Source: Lustribacter sp049512335
GTDB lineage: Bacteria > Vulcanimicrobiota > Vulcanimicrobiia > Vulcanimicrobiales > Vulcanimicrobiaceae
Reading direction: 5' to 3'
Assembly (NCBI GenBank): GCA_049512335.1
Contig: JBEKXE010000179.1
Coordinates: 1 to 8,514, forward strand
DNA length: 8,514 nt
Below the pieces are notes generated by a model. It saw only the letters and a list, made by a program, of their open reading frames with translations. It did no database searches and was not told where the DNA came from. How positions within the stretch are numbered: position 1 is the first letter of the stretch; every line of letters begins with the position of its first letter. Positions 1 to 7,900 of this stretch are shown here, in pieces. The position numbers and the translations under genes were made by a program.

Positions 1-2
1 CC

Positions 3-62
3 GCCGACATGATGCGCCCGCAGAACATCCTCGGGTCGATCCGCGCCGTTTTCGCGAAGTAA
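3..62 (+). CDS. C-terminal tail of an unidentified upstream gene (partial)
   Basis: An open frame enters from the left edge and ends at TAA (60-62), giving 19 residues that finish in SIRAVFAK. The gene itself is off the window and the tail matches no family I can name. It is called because a stop falls four bases before the GTG start of the prenyl synthase, a spacing typical of co-transcribed genes, and because the residues look protein-like. It could instead be a chance open frame, since only 60 bases are visible. If real, it is probably the operon partner of the prenyl synthase and so may belong to isoprenoid metabolism; that function is inference from position only. Confidence 0.5.
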   Translation, partial: ADMMRPQNILGSIRAVFAK

Positions 63-66
63 AGCC

Positions 67-1068
67 GTGCTCGTCCGCTCGCCGTCGTTCGAGCAATTCG
101 AGGGGTACCTCGAATCGGTGCTCGGCGGCGCGGCCGCGAACAACGCCAACGGGCCGCTGATTCGCGAACACTTCGGCCTCGACGATCCCGCGGCCAAACG
201 CGGCAAACGCTTGCGCCCGCAGATCCTGTTGACCGTGGCCGAGTGCGAGGGCGGCGACGGCAGCGTCGCGCTCGGCGCGGCGGCGGCGCTCGAGCTGTTG
301 CACAACTTCTCGCTCATCCACGACGACATCGAGGACGGCGACGAGATGCGCCACGGCCGGCCCACCTTGTGGGCCCGGCACGGCGTGCGCGCGGCTTTGG
401 TCGCGGGCGATGCGATGTCGGCGCTGGCCTACCTGACGCTGGTCGACGGCTCGCCGGACTTGCCGCCGGCGCGGGTCGCGGCGATGTTGCGGTGTTTGCA
501 AGAAGCGCACTTCCGGATGTGCGAGGGCCAGGCGTTCGACATCGGCTTCGAGACCGCGACGTTCGTGACGTTCGATGAATACGTGCGGATGATCGAAGGC
601 AAGACCGCGGCGTTGCTGGCGGTGGCCTGCGAACTCGGCGCGTGGGCGGCCGGCGCATCGGAAGAACGCGCGGCGGCCTACAGCAGCGTCGGGCGTGCGT
701 ACGGGCTCGCGTTTCAGGTGCGTGACGACGTGCTGGGCACGTGGGGCCGCACCGAAGAGACCGGTAAGCCCAGCGGTGCGGACATCCGGCGACGCAAGTG
801 GTCGTTTCCGGTGGCCTGGGCGCTGACGCAACCGCCGTCGGCCGATCGCGCGATCGTGGCCGACGCGTACGCGACGATCGGCATGCTCGGCGAGGAGCAT
901 GCGACGCGCGTGATCGCCGCCCTCGAGCGGCTCGGCGCGCGCGACGCGGCCGACGAGGCGTGCCTGGCCTACATCAACGAAGCGAACGGCATTTCGGCCG
1001 CGCAAGCGCTCGATCGCGACGGGCGGCTCGCGGCGTTGTTCAACTCGACGGCAAAGCGTACGGTGTGA
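67..1068 (+). CDS. Short-chain trans-polyprenyl diphosphate synthase (FPP/GGPP synthase type)
   Basis: This cytosolic enzyme of the IspA/GGPPS superfamily condenses isopentenyl diphosphate with allylic diphosphates. In the 333 residues one sees GKRLRP (46-51, IPP-binding region), the first Asp-rich motif DDIED (86-90) inside a HNFSLIHDD context, MCEGQAFD (151-158), the EGKT loop (177-180), the second Asp-rich region FQVRDDVLG (216-224), and GKPSGADIRRRK (233-244). The second motif is DDVLG rather than the usual DDxxD; I recall that form from actinobacterial-type GGPP synthases followed by the same GKP...DIRRRK block. Phe five residues before the first motif favours a short product (C15-C20), by analogy with known chain-length rules. 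The GTG at 67 is the first possible start after an in-frame stop at 10-12; its ribosome site is poor, so coupling to the preceding gene is likely. Length is normal. The last 29 bases overlap the convergent glycosyltransferase gene. Family is firm; exact product length is not. Confidence 0.93.
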   Translation: MLVRSPSFEQFEGYLESVLGGAAANNANGPLIREHFGLDDPAAKRGKRLRPQILLTVAECEGGDGSVALGAAAALELLHNFSLIHDDIEDGDEMRHGRPTLWARHGVRAALVAGDAMSALAYLTLVDGSPDLPPARVAAMLRCLQEAHFRMCEGQAFDIGFETATFVTFDEYVRMIEGKTAALLAVACELGAWAAGASEERAAAYSSVGRAYGLAFQVRDDVLGTWGRTEETGKPSGADIRRRKWSFPVAWALTQPPSADRAIVADAYATIGMLGEEHATRVIAALERLGARDAADEACLAYINEANGISAAQALDRDGRLAALFNSTAKRTV

Positions 1069-2143
1069 CCGCCGGACGCCGCGCCTCGTCTCCGGCCAGC
1101 GCCCGCAAGAGGTCGAGTTCGGCGCCGGCCCATTCCGCGGTCCGAGCTACCGGCGGTGCCAGGCGGTTTTTCACCGAGCGCACCGCGGAATGAAGCGCCG
1201 ATAGGGGCGCAACCCCGAGCATGTGGCTGAGCAGGATCGCCGCGACGCCCCGCCACGACGGCGCTTCGCGCATGCCGGCTAGGGCGATTTCGCGCGCTTC
1301 GCCATAGCGCTGACCGCGCAGGAGGGCCTTCGCTGCGGCATTGATGTTCGCGAGGCGCGGGGCTGAAAAGAGCGCACCGGCTGCGGCGGGATAGCGATGC
1401 GGGCTCGTCGCGATCCGTTCGGCGATCTGATTTCTCGCCAGCAGAGCGCCGTGCCAGGACGCACTCTTATTCGACTCGTGGAGGCGATAACACACGGCCC
1501 GCCGTTCAACGATGACGGCGTCCGCGACCCTCACCAAGCGCAGAATGAACTCGTAATCTTCGCACCTTCGCATCGTTTCATCGAAGCCGCCGATCGCAAC
1601 GATCGCGGCGCGGCGCACGAGCAGTGACGACGGGAGGACGAAGTCGCCGATGAAGAGCTGCCTGGCGAGGCTTTCGCGGCCGGCGTAGACCGTCGTGCCC
1701 CCCACGGGCCGCCGCACGACGCCGGCATAATCAGCCCGGCGGGCCAAATTCGCCGGCGTGACGATGCCGGCTTCGTCGAAGACCGCGAATTCGCAAAACG
1801 AGAAGCCCGCGCCCGGGTTCTGTTGTAATGCCGTCCACTGCAGCTCGAGTTTTTCGGGCACCCAGAGATCGTCGACGTCCAGGTAGGCGATCCACGGTGC
1901 GCTCGCGGCACGCGTTCCCGCATTGCGCGCCGCAGCCGAGCCCGCATTCGGCTGCGTGAGGACGGTCACCCCAAGGGAGTTTGCGATTTCCGCCGTGCGA
2001 TCGCTCGAGCCGTCATCGACGAGAATGATCTCGTGCGGCCGGACGGACTGCCCTCGTACGGTGCGAATCGCGTCCGCAACGAAGCGTTCGCTGTTATATG
2101 CTGTGATGACAACGCTCACCGGAACGCCGTTTTCCGAATCCAC
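1040..2143 (-). CDS. Family 2 (GT-A fold) glycosyltransferase
   Basis: This is an inverting nucleotide-sugar glycosyltransferase, probably acting on envelope polysaccharide, lipid-linked sugar or a similar acceptor; donor and acceptor cannot be read from sequence. Numbered from the TTG at 2200 (386 aa form), the GT2 fold begins at VPVSVVITAYN (26-36), with VDDGSSD (61-67, nucleotide binding), the metal-binding motif as LDVDD (107-111, more often DADD), GGFDE (204-208), the catalytic-base region CEDYEF (213-218) and YRLHESNKS (238-246). Residues from about 250 on form a helical C-terminal region. I chose the GTG at 2143 (367 aa) because the domain starts six residues later, while the extra 19 residues from the TTG are Arg/Ser-rich and look non-coding. 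No strong ribosome site supports either start. The gene lies downstream of the GT87 gene on the same strand after a gap, and its 3' end overlaps the convergent prenyl synthase gene by 29 bases. Confidence 0.9.
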   Translation of the reverse strand: MDSENGVPVSVVITAYNSERFVADAIRTVRGQSVRPHEIILVDDGSSDRTAEIANSLGVTVLTQPNAGSAAARNAGTRAASAPWIAYLDVDDLWVPEKLELQWTALQQNPGAGFSFCEFAVFDEAGIVTPANLARRADYAGVVRRPVGGTTVYAGRESLARQLFIGDFVLPSSLLVRRAAIVAIGGFDETMRRCEDYEFILRLVRVADAVIVERRAVCYRLHESNKSASWHGALLARNQIAERIATSPHRYPAAAGALFSAPRLANINAAAKALLRGQRYGEAREIALAGMREAPSWRGVAAILLSHMLGVAPLSALHSAVRSVKNRLAPPVARTAEWAGAELDLLRALAGDEARRPAVTPYALPSS

Positions 2144-2409
2144 GGTTCCAACCGTTCGCCGCGCGCTCGCCGTGCTCCGGGCACACCGACGGTCGCGCAA
2201 GCCCTTTCATTTGTGACCTTTGGCTCGTAACGGAGGGACCGCTAACGGCCGCGCCCGAAAGCGCGCGCGCAAACCATCGCCCGAGGGTTTTCTTCGGCGG
2301 CGCGTCCGTCGCGTTCGATTGTGCACCATGCGTCGCAAGTAACGCGCGGTGCCGTCGAGGTTCTCATACGCGTCGCTGACGACGCCGAGGATGCTCGAAG
2401 CGGAAAAAA
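2144..2409. other. Intergenic gap between the GT87 and GT2 genes
   Basis: This is the longest stretch in the window without a confident gene. The stop codon of the GT87 gene (2412-2410) is followed at once on the - strand by six T, but no convincing stem precedes it, so I do not call a terminator. A weak hairpin (CGCGC, loop CCGAAA, GCGCG) sits at 2250-2265 without a T-run. No clear -35/-10 pair was found. Two short open frames exist on the - strand (2329-2207, 40 aa, very Arg-rich; 2367-2239, 42 aa), neither with good coding character. Any promoter for the GT2 gene would most likely be here. Confidence 0.5.
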
Positions 2410-3927
2410 TTACGTCAGCAGCAGCTCTGCGTGCGCTTGCTCGGCCGCTCGGCTGGGCACCGCATCGGTGACCTCGGGCCGCGGGACGGTGCTCGCCGCA
2501 GCGGCGCGACGCGCCGAGAACGCGAGCGCCGTCATACCGCCGGCGATCCCGCCGCAGCCGCAGAGCGTCAGGAGGCGCAGGAACGACGCCCAGGGACGCT
2601 GCGTTTCGAGGCCCGCAGCGGCGATCTCGTCATGCCATTGCGCGTTGGCCGAAGCGTTGGCCGCGACGGCCACATGCTGCGGGAGCGCCGCCGGCCACAT
2701 CGGCAGACGGGTGGGCGGCGCAAAGAGGCCGGCGACGAGCACCAGTGGGATCACGCTGAACGGCGCCAGGCGCGCCCAGCGCACTTCGGGCGGGGCAAGC
2801 GCCGCAAGTTGGAGCGAGGCGACGGCCACGGTGACGACCGTGAAGACGAGGCCCAGGCGGCCTTGCGCCATTGCAAACGCATCGACGCAGATCAGCACCG
2901 TGCCGACCGCGCCGATACCCCACGTCCATCCCTTGGCGCGGAACAGCAGCAGCAGCGCGGGCAGGAACACGATCGCCAGGTCGGGTTCGTGCTCGAACGG
3001 CATGACGAACGGAAACATCGCGCACGCGAGCGCCCCGCTGTCCACGACGTTCAGCCGCGCCCAGCGAATCGCAACGACCGTCGCGACGATCGCGAGCGCG
3101 GACACGCACCAGCCGACGATTTGCGCGTGGTGCTCGTCCAACCCGAAGCCGTACGCGATCGATGTCGTCGTCAGTTGGTAAACGAAGAGCCGTTCGGACT
3201 CGCTCTGATGCACCAGGACGTTCAGATACGCGATCAGCCCGTGCGCGCCGCCGGCGAACGGCAAGTTCGCGACGGCCGAAATGGCGGCCGCGGCCGCGGC
3301 GGCGCCGAGCGCGGCGGCTTCGTGCAAGGAACCGGCGATCGTCAGCGCGTCGTTCGGTTTGAGCATCGCGCCGAGCACGGCCGCCAATGCCATCGGCAGC
3401 CACTTGCGCTCGGCCGCGAACAGGATCGCGAAATCAACCGCAGCGGCCGCCGGCAACGCCGCTTGTCCGACGCTGATCGCGGTGACCAGCGGTCCCGCGA
3501 CCAGCACGAGCAGGAGCAGCGACGCGGCGTTCGGCCGGCGTATTCGGCGCTGCGCGAGATGCGCGGGGACCATCACAAGAGCGGCGGCACACGCCAGCAG
3601 CAGGACGCCCCACAGCGAGGCGGCGAGGGCATAGGGCAGCTTGCCGAGGGCGGCCCACAACGGCAAGCTCAACGGCGGTCCGACGAACGGCAACAACTCG
3701 GCGCGCTTGGGATCCACGCCGGGCAGTGTTTGTTCGACGCTCCAGATGCCGCGCGAATACGGATCGCCGCCGTGCGCCCAATAGCGGCCGGCCGAGTAAT
3801 AGGCGGAGAAGTCCGTCATCGGCGCACCGTCGGGATGGAACGGCAGCCAAAACAAATATCCGGCCGCGAACGCGGTCAGGAGGGCGAACCCTCCCCATCT
3901 GGCGATACGCGAAAGAACGAGGGGCAC
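2410..3927 (-). CDS. DUF2029/GT87-like polytopic membrane glycosyltransferase
   Basis: The 505-residue protein is an integral membrane protein with roughly 11-13 hydrophobic segments (for example 12-28, 101-120, 135-155, 205-223, 268-287, 316-330, 333-350, 355-378, 388-404, 449-470). It resembles the GT-C family GT87 (DUF2029), polyprenyl-phosphate-sugar-dependent mannosyl- or hexosyl-transferases acting on the outer face of the inner membrane. Family-like signs are the first-loop MTDFSAYYSAGRYW (37-50) with the candidate catalytic Asp39, GGDPY (53-57), the FVGPP block (81-85), VGQ (153-155), KPND (190-193) and FEHEPDL (311-317) before a helix ending in LPALLLL. A periplasmic loop (about 405-447) and a last helix precede a cytosolic tail. 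The GTG at 3927 has an AAGG ribosome site six bases upstream. It follows the solute-binding gene after 42 bases, so it is probably the last gene of the RND operon. An Ala-rich run (207-215) comes from repeated GCGGCC units. Family assignment is fairly sure; substrate unknown. Confidence 0.82.
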   Translation of the reverse strand: MPLVLSRIARWGGFALLTAFAAGYLFWLPFHPDGAPMTDFSAYYSAGRYWAHGGDPYSRGIWSVEQTLPGVDPKRAELLPFVGPPLSLPLWAALGKLPYALAASLWGVLLLACAAALVMVPAHLAQRRIRRPNAASLLLLVLVAGPLVTAISVGQAALPAAAAVDFAILFAAERKWLPMALAAVLGAMLKPNDALTIAGSLHEAAALGAAAAAAAISAVANLPFAGGAHGLIAYLNVLVHQSESERLFVYQLTTTSIAYGFGLDEHHAQIVGWCVSALAIVATVVAIRWARLNVVDSGALACAMFPFVMPFEHEPDLAIVFLPALLLLFRAKGWTWGIGAVGTVLICVDAFAMAQGRLGLVFTVVTVAVASLQLAALAPPEVRWARLAPFSVIPLVLVAGLFAPPTRLPMWPAALPQHVAVAANASANAQWHDEIAAAGLETQRPWASFLRLLTLCGCGGIAGGMTALAFSARRAAAASTVPRPEVTDAVPSRAAEQAHAELLLT

Positions 3928-3933
3928 GTACGA

Positions 3934-3946
3934 CCTTTTCTCCCCC
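3934..3946 (-). promoter_or_regulatory. Ribosome binding site of the GT87-like gene
   Basis: On the - strand the sequence reads GGGGGAGAAAAGG, with the AAGG ending six bases before the GTG at 3927. This purine-rich site supports the GTG as the true start. The GGGGGAG part is too far upstream to be the main site. Confidence 0.55.
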
Positions 3947-3969
3947 GGCCGCCGTCGATCAAAAATGAG

Positions 3970-4905
3970 CTACGGCGCCATATACTCGGCGACGGTCACC
4001 GGGCGCGAAGTTATCCCGTACTTAGCGGCCGCAGCAAGCGGGCCCTCGATGAATTTGGGATCGTTCGTGGTGGCGAAGTATACCCGGTTTCCGGCGGCAA
4101 TCGTCGCCACGTCGACCTTGGCGACTTTGGAGAGAATTTCCGCCGATTCGGGATAATGCGTGTTCGCCCAGCGCGCGGTCGTGAAGATGCCGGCACGTAA
4201 TCGCTTCGTCGCGTCGGGATTCGCTTGCATCCAGCTCTTCGACGCAAACCACACGATGGTGGCGAACTCGGGCGCGATCGCGCTGTAGACGTCGGCGAAC
4301 GGCCGTACGTCGCCGGCCCGAATCGCATTGCTCATCGCCGGCTCGGCGATCTGCGCGGCTTGTACGGTGCCGCGCACGAGCGCTTGGCCCATCTCCGAAA
4401 ACTTCAGCTCGACGAAGTGCACGCTGGCGGGACTGACCCCGTTGCGATCGAGCCAAACCGAGATCCCGAGCTGGTTGAAGTCGGCCAGCGTCGACACCGC
4501 GATCGTGCCGCCGACGAGGTCCTTGGCCGTTTTGAAGGGCGCGAGCCGCGCCACCGCGAGACCGTGGGTTGCGTCGCGAGCCGAGTACAGGCTCGCCGGG
4601 GCGAGCATCTGCACCGGCAGGCCGCGCGCGATCGCCACCGCGAGCTGCACCGTATTGGCGAGGCCCGTGTCGAGATCGCCGCCGAGCACCGATTGCACGA
4701 TCGTCGAGCTGTTGGTCAGCGTCGAGAGCTGCGCGTCGATCCCGGCGTCGTGGAAGAATCCGCGGTCGACGCCGTAATACGCTTCGCCGAACGGATCGAT
4801 CGACATCGTCCCGATGCGGACGGTCGCGGCAGCGGTTTGCGCACCGGCCGGAACGCCGGCCGCGCACAGACCGGCAACGAGGGTCAGCAGGCCGGAACGT
4901 TTCAT
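3970..4905 (-). CDS. NMT1/SsuA/TauA-like periplasmic solute-binding protein
   Basis: This is a secreted ABC-type substrate-binding protein of the NMT1/THI5-like class (nitrate, sulfonate, taurine and pyrimidine-precursor binders); the ligand is unknown. The 311 residues begin with a signal peptide (Lys2-Arg3, hydrophobic 6-19, AGA at 20-22 as a signal peptidase I site). Cys14 is preceded by Leu, which does not fit a lipobox. The mature part has the family pattern: RIGTM (30-34), a GVDRGFFHDAGID stretch (45-57), LGGDLDTGLAN (74-84), ARGLPVQMLAP (93-103), then a second lobe with TAKDLVGGTIAVST (116-129) and IAEPAMS (around 176-182). Length is normal. Its ATG overlaps the RND stop as ATGA, and a GGAGG site lies four bases upstream inside the RND gene, so translation is coupled to the pump. 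No ABC permease or ATPase is visible; the next gene is a membrane glycosyltransferase. It may be an orphan binding protein using a distant transporter or serving the pump; the latter is speculation. Confidence 0.88.
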   Translation of the reverse strand: MKRSGLLTLVAGLCAAGVPAGAQTAAATVRIGTMSIDPFGEAYYGVDRGFFHDAGIDAQLSTLTNSSTIVQSVLGGDLDTGLANTVQLAVAIARGLPVQMLAPASLYSARDATHGLAVARLAPFKTAKDLVGGTIAVSTLADFNQLGISVWLDRNGVSPASVHFVELKFSEMGQALVRGTVQAAQIAEPAMSNAIRAGDVRPFADVYSAIAPEFATIVWFASKSWMQANPDATKRLRAGIFTTARWANTHYPESAEILSKVAKVDVATIAAGNRVYFATTNDPKFIEGPLAAAAKYGITSRPVTVAEYMAP

Positions 4906-7900
4906 CGAACCTCCACGGGAATACGCCGCGGCAGGGGGTTCGGTTCTTCGTCTTCATGGCCTTTCGGCGCTACGGCGAGGTACACGACGGGCACCAGCAC
5001 GAGGGTCAGCAACAGCGAGCTGATCAAGCCGCCGATCACGACCGTGCCGAGCGAACGTGCGGCTTGGGCGCCCGGGTCGAGGACGAGCGCGAGCGGCGTC
5101 ATGCCGGCCACCATCGCGACCGTCGTCATCATGATCGGCCGGAACCGTTCGCGCGCCGCTTCGCGAATCGCCGCCGCGCGGTCGAGCCCTTCCCGCCGGC
5201 GCATGTTGGCGAAGTCGACCAACAGGATGCCGTTCTTCGTCACGAGGCCGATCAGCAGCACCGCGCCGATCAGCGAGAACAGGTTGAGCGTCTGATGCGT
5301 CAGCGCGAGCGAGCCGAGCGCGCCGACCACCGCGACCGGCACCGCAAACATGATGATGAACGGCGTGCGGTAGCTGTTGTAGAGCGCCACCATCAAGAGA
5401 TATACGAGCGCGACCGAAAGCAGCAGCGCGAACGTCATGCCGGTCACCGTATCGCCGACGTCCTGCTGGTTTCCGCCGGCGGCCTCGCCCACCGTGACGC
5501 CCGCCGGCAGGTGCAAGGCCTGTACGCGTTGCGCGAACGCTCGCTGAACGTTTGACAGGATCGCACCCGGCGCGACGTTCGCGCCGACGTAGTCGACCGT
5601 CTGCCGGTTGATGCGGAGGATCATCGCCGGCGCCGGCGCTTGCAGCAGCGTCGCGATGTCACCTACGTGCACGATCGAACCGTCACCCGCCCGGATCGGA
5701 ATGTGCTCGATCGCGGCGAGCGAGGTCTGCGCGGATTGCGGATAGGTCACCAAGACGTCCTTGAGGCCGTCCAGGCCGGTGAACTGGGTTGCGAGATCGC
5801 CGCCGAAGGCCGCACGCACCGCGGTCGACGCGGTGCCGATGCTGGCGTTGAGCGCGCGCGCCCGGTCGCGGTTGAACTCGACGTTCACCTGCGGCGCATC
5901 GTCGGCGGCCGACGTCGTCACGTCGACCGCCCCCGGCGTTGCGGCCAGGGCGGCGGCGACCTTACGCGCGTACGGCTCGGGGTTGCCGTCGAGGCTCGAG
6001 ACGATCTCGTCGATCGGCTGCGCGTTGCCGCCCGCGATGTCGGTGGCCGGCACCGAAACGACGTTCGCGTCCGGCGCGATGCGCTTGGCCGTGCGCTGGA
6101 AGCTCTCGGCCCAGTATTCGGTGGGATGCGACCGCCGGTCGCGCAGGAAGATGTTCATCTGCCCGATCGCGCCGTTGTTGATGTAGCCGCTGAGCTGGCC
6201 GATGTACGCCCCGGCCATCGACGATTCGGCTTGCACGTCGGGCGTCTGGTCGATCGCGGCCTCGACCGCGAGCAGTCCTTGGCGCGTCGATTCGAGCGGC
6301 GTTCCGGGCGGATAGGTCAGCGTGAGGTAGATTTCGCCGCGGTCGACCGGCGGGATGTACTCGAAGCCGACGATGCCGAGCGGAATCAGCGCCACCGCCA
6401 GCACGAGCGAGAGCGCCGAGATCGCGCCGACCAGCCGGCCGCGCGCGAGCGCCCACGGCAACACGCGGTTCACGTAGCTCGAACGCAGGCGTTCGAAGCC
6501 GGCACTGAAGCGCTCGATCCACGGCCACGGCTGCCAGGTCGAGAGCAGCGCCCAGCGGCCGGCCAGCGCCGGCGTGACCGTGAACGACACGAACAGCGAC
6601 GTCAGCGTCGCGACCGTCACCACCAGGCCGAACTCGCGCAAGAACAGCCCGACCGAGCCCGGCAAAAACGAGATCGGCAAGAACACGACGACGTCGACCA
6701 GCGTGATGACCACCGCGGCGACGCCGATCTCGAGCCGGCCGCTGATGGCGGCCTGCGAAGGTCCTTCGCCGCGCCGGAAATGGCGCTCGACGTTTTCCAG
6801 CACGACGATCGAATCGTCGACCAAGATGCCGATGATCAGCGTCATCGCGAGCAGCGAGACGGTGTCGAGCGTGAAGCCGGCCAAGCGCATCGCGGCCAGC
6901 GTAACCAGCAGCGAGGCCGGGATCGCGATCATCACCACGATCGCGTTGCGCCACGAGCGCAGGAAGAACAGCATCACGATACCGGTGAAGATCACCGCCT
7001 CGATCAGCGTGCGCATCACGCCGGTCAGCTGCTGCTCGGTGTAGGTGGCCTGGACGTTGAGCAGCGTGAACTGCACGTCCGGATAGGTCCGGCGCAGCGC
7101 GGGCAGCGCCGCCAGCACGTGCTTGGACGTCTCGACCTCGCTGGTGTCGGCCGATTTCTGGACGTCCAGCTCCACCCCGGGAATGCCCTCGGAGTATGCG
7201 TAGACGCGCTGCGTCTCATAGGTATCCGTGACGTTTGCAACGTCGCCCACCCGGAACAAGCGGGTCTGCGTGCTCCAGTCGTTGGTGCCGGTCGGGGCAC
7301 CGCTGCCGGCGCCGAGCAGCAAGTTCGAGACCGAGGCGGCATCCTGGATGTCGCCGCGAACGTCGAGGTTCGTCTCGCGGTTGGGCGTGTAGAGGATGCC
7401 GCCCGGCGCGCGGACGTTGTTGTTGGTCAGCGTGGTGACGACGTCGGTGAGGGTGAAGCCCGACGAATCCAGCCGCTGCGGGTCGACGGCAACCTGGATC
7501 GACGGCGTCACGGTGCCGTTTTCCTGAACGAACGACACCCCTTCGAGCTGTTCGAGCGACGGCACGATCTTGTTGACGACGAGCGAGGAGAGATCGCCGG
7601 TGCTCAGCGCCCGCGAACGTAAGACCAGCGAGACGACGACCGCCTCGCTCGGGTTGTAGATCGCGATCTGCGGGGTCTGCACGTCGTTGGGCAGCGAATG
7701 CTGCGCGTTCTGCACGCGCCCTTGCACCTGCACCAGGTCGTCGTTCTGATTCGAGCTGAGCTGGAAGACCGCGACGACCGAGGCTTGGCCCGGCTGGATC
7801 GCCGTCTCGAGGTGATCGAGCTCGGGCGCGCCGGCGAGCTGATCCTCGAGCGGGCGCACGATCGCGTCGCGCATTTCCGTCGTCGACGCGCCCGGATAGC

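Noticed and set aside
2250..2265. Possible terminator hairpin
   Set aside because: Only a five-pair stem of alternating G and C with a six-base loop and no following T-run on either strand; such pairs arise by chance in GC-rich DNA.
2321..3181. 286-residue Ser/Ala/Thr-rich + strand frame
   Set aside because: Low-complexity shadow antisense to the GT87-like gene, with no domain or ribosome site.
3284..3306. GCGGCC repeats, including overlapping NotI sites
   Set aside because: They simply encode an Ala-rich stretch of a membrane helix in the GT87-like protein; no sign of a mobile element or regulatory repeat.
2431..4200. 589-residue open frame on the + strand
   Set aside because: It lies antisense to the GT87-like and solute-binding genes, crosses their boundary, and is extremely Arg/Gln/Glu/His-rich with no domain. 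The opposite strand gives recognisable membrane and binding proteins. It is a high-GC shadow frame.
4862..4866. Possible lipoprotein signal (Cys14) in the solute-binding protein
   Set aside because: The residue before Cys is Leu, not Gly, Ala or Ser, so the lipobox rule is not met; AGA at 20-22 fits signal peptidase I better.
4022..4957. 311-residue - strand frame overlapping the solute-binding gene
   Set aside because: It is an Arg-rich alternative frame of the same strand. The other frame has the signal peptide, a strong ribosome site and the binding-protein pattern.
5640..7622. 660-residue open frame on the + strand
   Set aside because: It is entirely antisense to the RND pump, made mostly of Arg, Asp, His and Gln, and has no motif. 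It mirrors the codon bias of the pump gene.
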